From positions 17,406,341-17,470,340 of the forward strand of contig NC_049912.1 of NCBI RefSeq assembly GCF_001411555.2: a stretch of 64,000 nucleotides of DNA. Direction: 5' to 3'. The notes under the pieces were generated by a model. It saw only the letters and a list, made by a program, of their open reading frames with translations. It made no database searches and was not told the DNA's origin. Shown in pieces: positions 61,137-64,000 of the stretch. How positions within the stretch are numbered: the first letter of the stretch is position 1; every line of letters starts with the position of its first letter. Made by a program: the position numbers and the translations under genes. The DNA is from Juglans regia. Its lineage: Eukaryota; Streptophyta; Magnoliopsida; Fagales; Juglandaceae.

Positions 61137-62214
61137 TTTATCATTATTGTCAATTGTTATTATTATTATTATGTAATAAAGGCTGCCACGGGTGGTTGGA
61201 GCTTCAAGGGTGGTTCGTGTTGGGTGGATAGATGGGTTTGTTAACAGAATAAAATATAGTAGGGAGTTGTATCATATAACACAGGCAGTGCTCACTTGAT
61301 TTTGCTTCTTACAAAATTGAAGTTATTTATGGTGGCACTCAACTCACCCTTCATTTGCACTCTCTTTGACCATTATCAGTCCATGGCCTCATTAAGTGTA
61401 CTATATCCATTTGTTTCACCTGAGTAAAATTATCCATTAAAATTGTAATTGAACAAATGTGAGTTATCTACTTTGGTTGGGAGGCCAAGCTGTTGGGGTG
61501 GATTTAAACTGGTCATAATAATGGGAGAGGATATTATAAGCTTTGAGTGATAAACCATTCTACAAAAGCTGTCTTCCTTTGAGTGGCATCAAAACTCCAC
61601 AATTGACGTGTATGTCTCATGCATCAATATAGAGTGTCTTTTTTTTTTTTTTTTTGGTCTTGAACTTGTCGCCTACTAACTAAACCCAAAACGTCAAGTA
61701 TTGTTTCAATGTAAGTCTTTGGATTTAGGAAAATGATAGTTTGCAGGACAACTTCTTTATTTATTTATTTTTTAAGAACTTTTTTTTAATTTATTTTTTA
61801 TTTTTTATTTTTTCCTTTTTTAATAATTAAATGTAATTATTAGTGAAGTTGTGTATTTTTTCTTAACTATTAAGAATATTAAAAAAATATTTTTAAAAAA
61901 TAAAAAATTTCTAAATATAATAATAGAGAGGCTCGCCCAATACAAGCTGCTGGCTACCGCCTAGCAATGTCCTTGGATTTAGAACTTAGGACAACACAAT
62001 CTGGTTGTATCCCTCGGGTCACTTTTTCAACTTTATAGTCAGCCCATTATGGACGGAAAAAATCTTCTTCATACTCTACTGTGTGAAGAAGTTCCAGCAC
62101 ACCTAACGTGCTGGGTTGAAAAAAAAAAAACTAAACTAAACTATGTGAGGTGTGTGGAGAGTACAATGTACAGTAGAGTGTGATATAGTATTTCTCTTAT
62201 AGACGTGTCGGCGG
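61137..62214. other. Spacer downstream of PELOTA, no gene seen
   Basis: AT-rich, with poly-T and TTTATT runs at 61640-61900. No open frame of interest. Confidence 0.6.
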
Positions 62215-62603
62215 TAGGGGTGTGCATCGGATACATATTCGAATATCCAAAATATCTGGATCCGTATCTGGATTTTTAAAATTAGGAGGATACCCATCCG
62301 GGTAAAATCGGTTATAACCTAAGCATCCAATTTTAACTCTATTTTTTTTAAAAAATTCTAGTTTTGTACATGTAAAATGATGTCATTTTGTACGTACAAA
62401 AACGATGTCATTTTGAAACAAAATTTATATTTAAAAAAAAAAAACATCTGGTTACGAATAATCAGTTAAATAATTGGATCTTGGTGGATAGAATAATATT
62501 CTACCCACTCGGGTCCAATCCAGTCATATAACCGTCTGGATTCACTCAAATCTCCAAGTTCTAGATCGGACAAAAAAAAATCTGATTCAGATGCACACCC
62601 CTT
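62215..62603. mobile_element. hAT-type MITE
   Basis: Ends TAGGGGTGTGCATC and GATGCACACCCCTT give a 13-bp perfect inverted repeat. The interior has GGATAxxxATTCG-type and GTCATTTTGTACGTAC segments. The flanking 8-mers (GTCGGCGG and GCTAGTGG) match poorly, so the target duplication is doubtful. Confidence 0.75.
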
Positions 62604-62690
62604 GCTAGTGGAGTCGAGTTACGGGATTCTACTTGAGACTTTCGATATTTTCTTCTACATGGATAGCCTTCATGGAGTTTGGGACAGTTA

Positions 62691-62743
62691 ATGATTGTTT
62701 GAATAATGAGATGAGATAAGATCATCTTACTTTCAAACATGCC
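62691..62743. mobile_element. Remnant of the PIF/Harbinger-like MITE family
   Basis: Only about 53 bp remain between TTA flanks (62688-62690 and 62744-62746): ATGATTGTTTGAATAATGAG ... CTTTCAAACATGCC. Another decayed piece is at about 63840-63911. Confidence 0.55.
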
Positions 62744-62746
62744 TTA

Positions 62747-62812
62747 ATCTGTGTTCACTTTTATACCACTATGACTTATGGTTCAGGAGTTTTATTGGGC
62801 TTTTGTTTTTTT
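62747..62812 (+). repeat. Direct repeat pair with 63927-63992
   Basis: TGTGTTCACTT-TATACCAC, then GGTTCAGGAGTTTTATT and GGCTTTT, occur in both, 1.18 kb apart. Each follows a decayed MITE end (GCCTTAAT / GCCCTTAG). Confidence 0.8.
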
Positions 62813-63449
62813 CAAGAATTTAAAGCTTTCATTCGAGGTGTGGTTAAATTTGCTAAAAGCCATAATCTTTGTATTATATGTAGTTTGCCCACTTCCTCGT
62901 ATGATAATGAGATGGCTTTTCCACATTGGAACGGAGGTTTTGGGGGGAGAAAAAAAAAAAAACTCAATTTGTAAAACTCTTTTGCTTACTTTATCTATAT
63001 TGCAAGTATTTTATTTCATTTTATTACTACAATGGATCTTCTTGAGATAAATGTAGTTGATGAGTTGAAATGTTAATATGATTTCAATTATTCCGTTTGA
63101 TTTAGGACATGTTTGGCAATTAAAAAAAAAACCTCAATTTTTTGGCACTGTTGATTGCTTTCACATCCCTAATATGGAAGTGGGACAAAAGACTGAGTTC
63201 TAAACAAAAAGAAGGGGAAGAATCCAATTCATTTTGTTATGAGAGAGCATATTATATAAAGAAAGGAGCCCCTAAATCTATAGCCAGTCGACGTTCCAAT
63301 CTAGTTCCAACAATGCTCTCTTTCGACCAAGAAAGTGGAACAGCCTAAAGTTGCATATTAGAACTCATTGAAGCTCGACTCGCATGATAAAAGAAATGAA
63401 GGAAGTTCCAAAAGAAAAATATTGTCTGCATAGTTGTTAGTGTCGATAC

Positions 63450-63640
63450 TCAGAGTTACTGCTGATACCATTTGAGTCCCACACTATGTCCTCTGCTCCT
63501 GCTGATCTCGAATTCCTTCTAGAAGCCCCATCTGCATTCAATTTCATCATTCCTACAACTGGACGATACCATCGAACCAACTGAGGTAACCTCTGCTTCG
63601 GGACCTTCACAGGAACAATTCCTATAAAATGGCTATATCC
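63450..63640 (-). mobile_element. L1 RNase H fragment
   Basis: The minus strand reads PKQRLPQLVRWYRPVVGMMK, then LNADGASRRNSRSAGAED and IVWDSNGIS, matching the start of plant L1 RNase H (KLNxDGASxGNPGxAGAGG). It is a different L1 lineage from the large LINEs here, whose ORF2 ends at the zinc-binding tail. Edges uncertain. Confidence 0.65.
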
Positions 63641-64000
63641 CGCACCGACTGCATCTTAGTTGACTTTAACTTTTCTCCAATCTTTGCAATCCAATGTTTC
63701 TCTTCTTAGTACGGTCAAGAGTTATGGCAAGATGGATTTTTTTTTTTAAATGTTTATGGGTATAAAAAAAGCATAAAAAAAGGCCATTTGGCCTTGTCAG
63801 TAACATCTCTCGTGCTACACCCTAGGTGGGTTTAGTAGGATCCATTTATAAATTATTTAACTATTATTCACAGATATTCTGAGATATTCTTAATATCCAG
63901 ACGAGCCCTTAGTTTGAGATTGTTAATATGTGTTCACTTATATACCACGATGGCTTACGGTTCAGGAGTTTTATTTGGCTTTTATTGTTTTTTGGTTTAA

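Noticed and set aside
63130..63410. Possible organelle-derived insert (68-residue frame with WKWDKRLSSKQKEGEESNSF)
   Set aside because: The base composition differs slightly from the surroundings, but I could not match it to any mitochondrial or plastid gene, so it is not claimed. A search against organelle genomes would decide.

Overview
The window is nuclear DNA of a woody eudicot. Its protein-coding exons read as plant genes with GT-AG introns, and the introns and spacers are filled with plant transposons. The abundant small MITE with TTTGGAT...GAGATGAGATGAGATG termini and TTA/TAA target duplications reminds me of walnut/hickory/oak genomes (Fagales). That taxonomic guess is inference from memory, not from a search. 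One assembly gap (100 N) lies at 27303-27402.

Three real genes are supported. (1) At the left edge, + strand, are the last two coding exons of a NIPA-type magnesium transporter (1550-4075); the rest lies outside the window. (2) On the minus strand, 22544 to 7075, is a 12-exon gene for a 412-residue, coiled-coil-rich acidic protein. I can splice it completely in frame but cannot name it; a kinetochore/RWD-type role is only a guess. (3) On the plus strand, 36518 to 60896, is a complete 16-exon PELOTA (Dom34) gene encoding 379 residues. It is the ribosome-rescue / no-go-decay paralogue of eRF1, spread over 24 kb because its introns host transposons.

Between genes 2 and 3 lie a glutamine synthetase exon relic (24305-24436), GA-rich and other simple repeats, the gap, a broken FAR1-RELATED SEQUENCE (MULE transposase-derived) gene on the minus strand (28386-31890) with duplicated upstream exons, and a GC-ended hAT MITE (34481-35182) that carries an 80-bp near-perfect hairpin.

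Most of the rest is transposons. There are two long L1-type LINEs with target-site duplications (9707-14804 and 41614-47479), several 3' L1 fragments (one with a 5' inversion, 57531-58450), a deleted Copia element (54800-56760) and a Copia gag relic (2550-3215). Two TRIM elements of one family (20298-20744 and 50618-51069) have full terminal repeats and 5-bp duplications, and a third diverged TRIM is at 49411-49946. Five hAT-type MITEs have TAGGGGTG termini, and at least seven copies belong to one PIF/Harbinger-like MITE family. The transposons and the genes do not form a pathway. What links them is that both complete genes have kept an open spliced reading frame while their introns accumulated nested insertions. 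No CRISPR array, operon or new biochemical system was seen. The most interesting leads are the hairpin-bearing MITE, the decayed copy of a PELOTA exon, the in-locus empty site that proves one hAT insertion, the twin-primed LINE, and the unassigned 412-residue protein.
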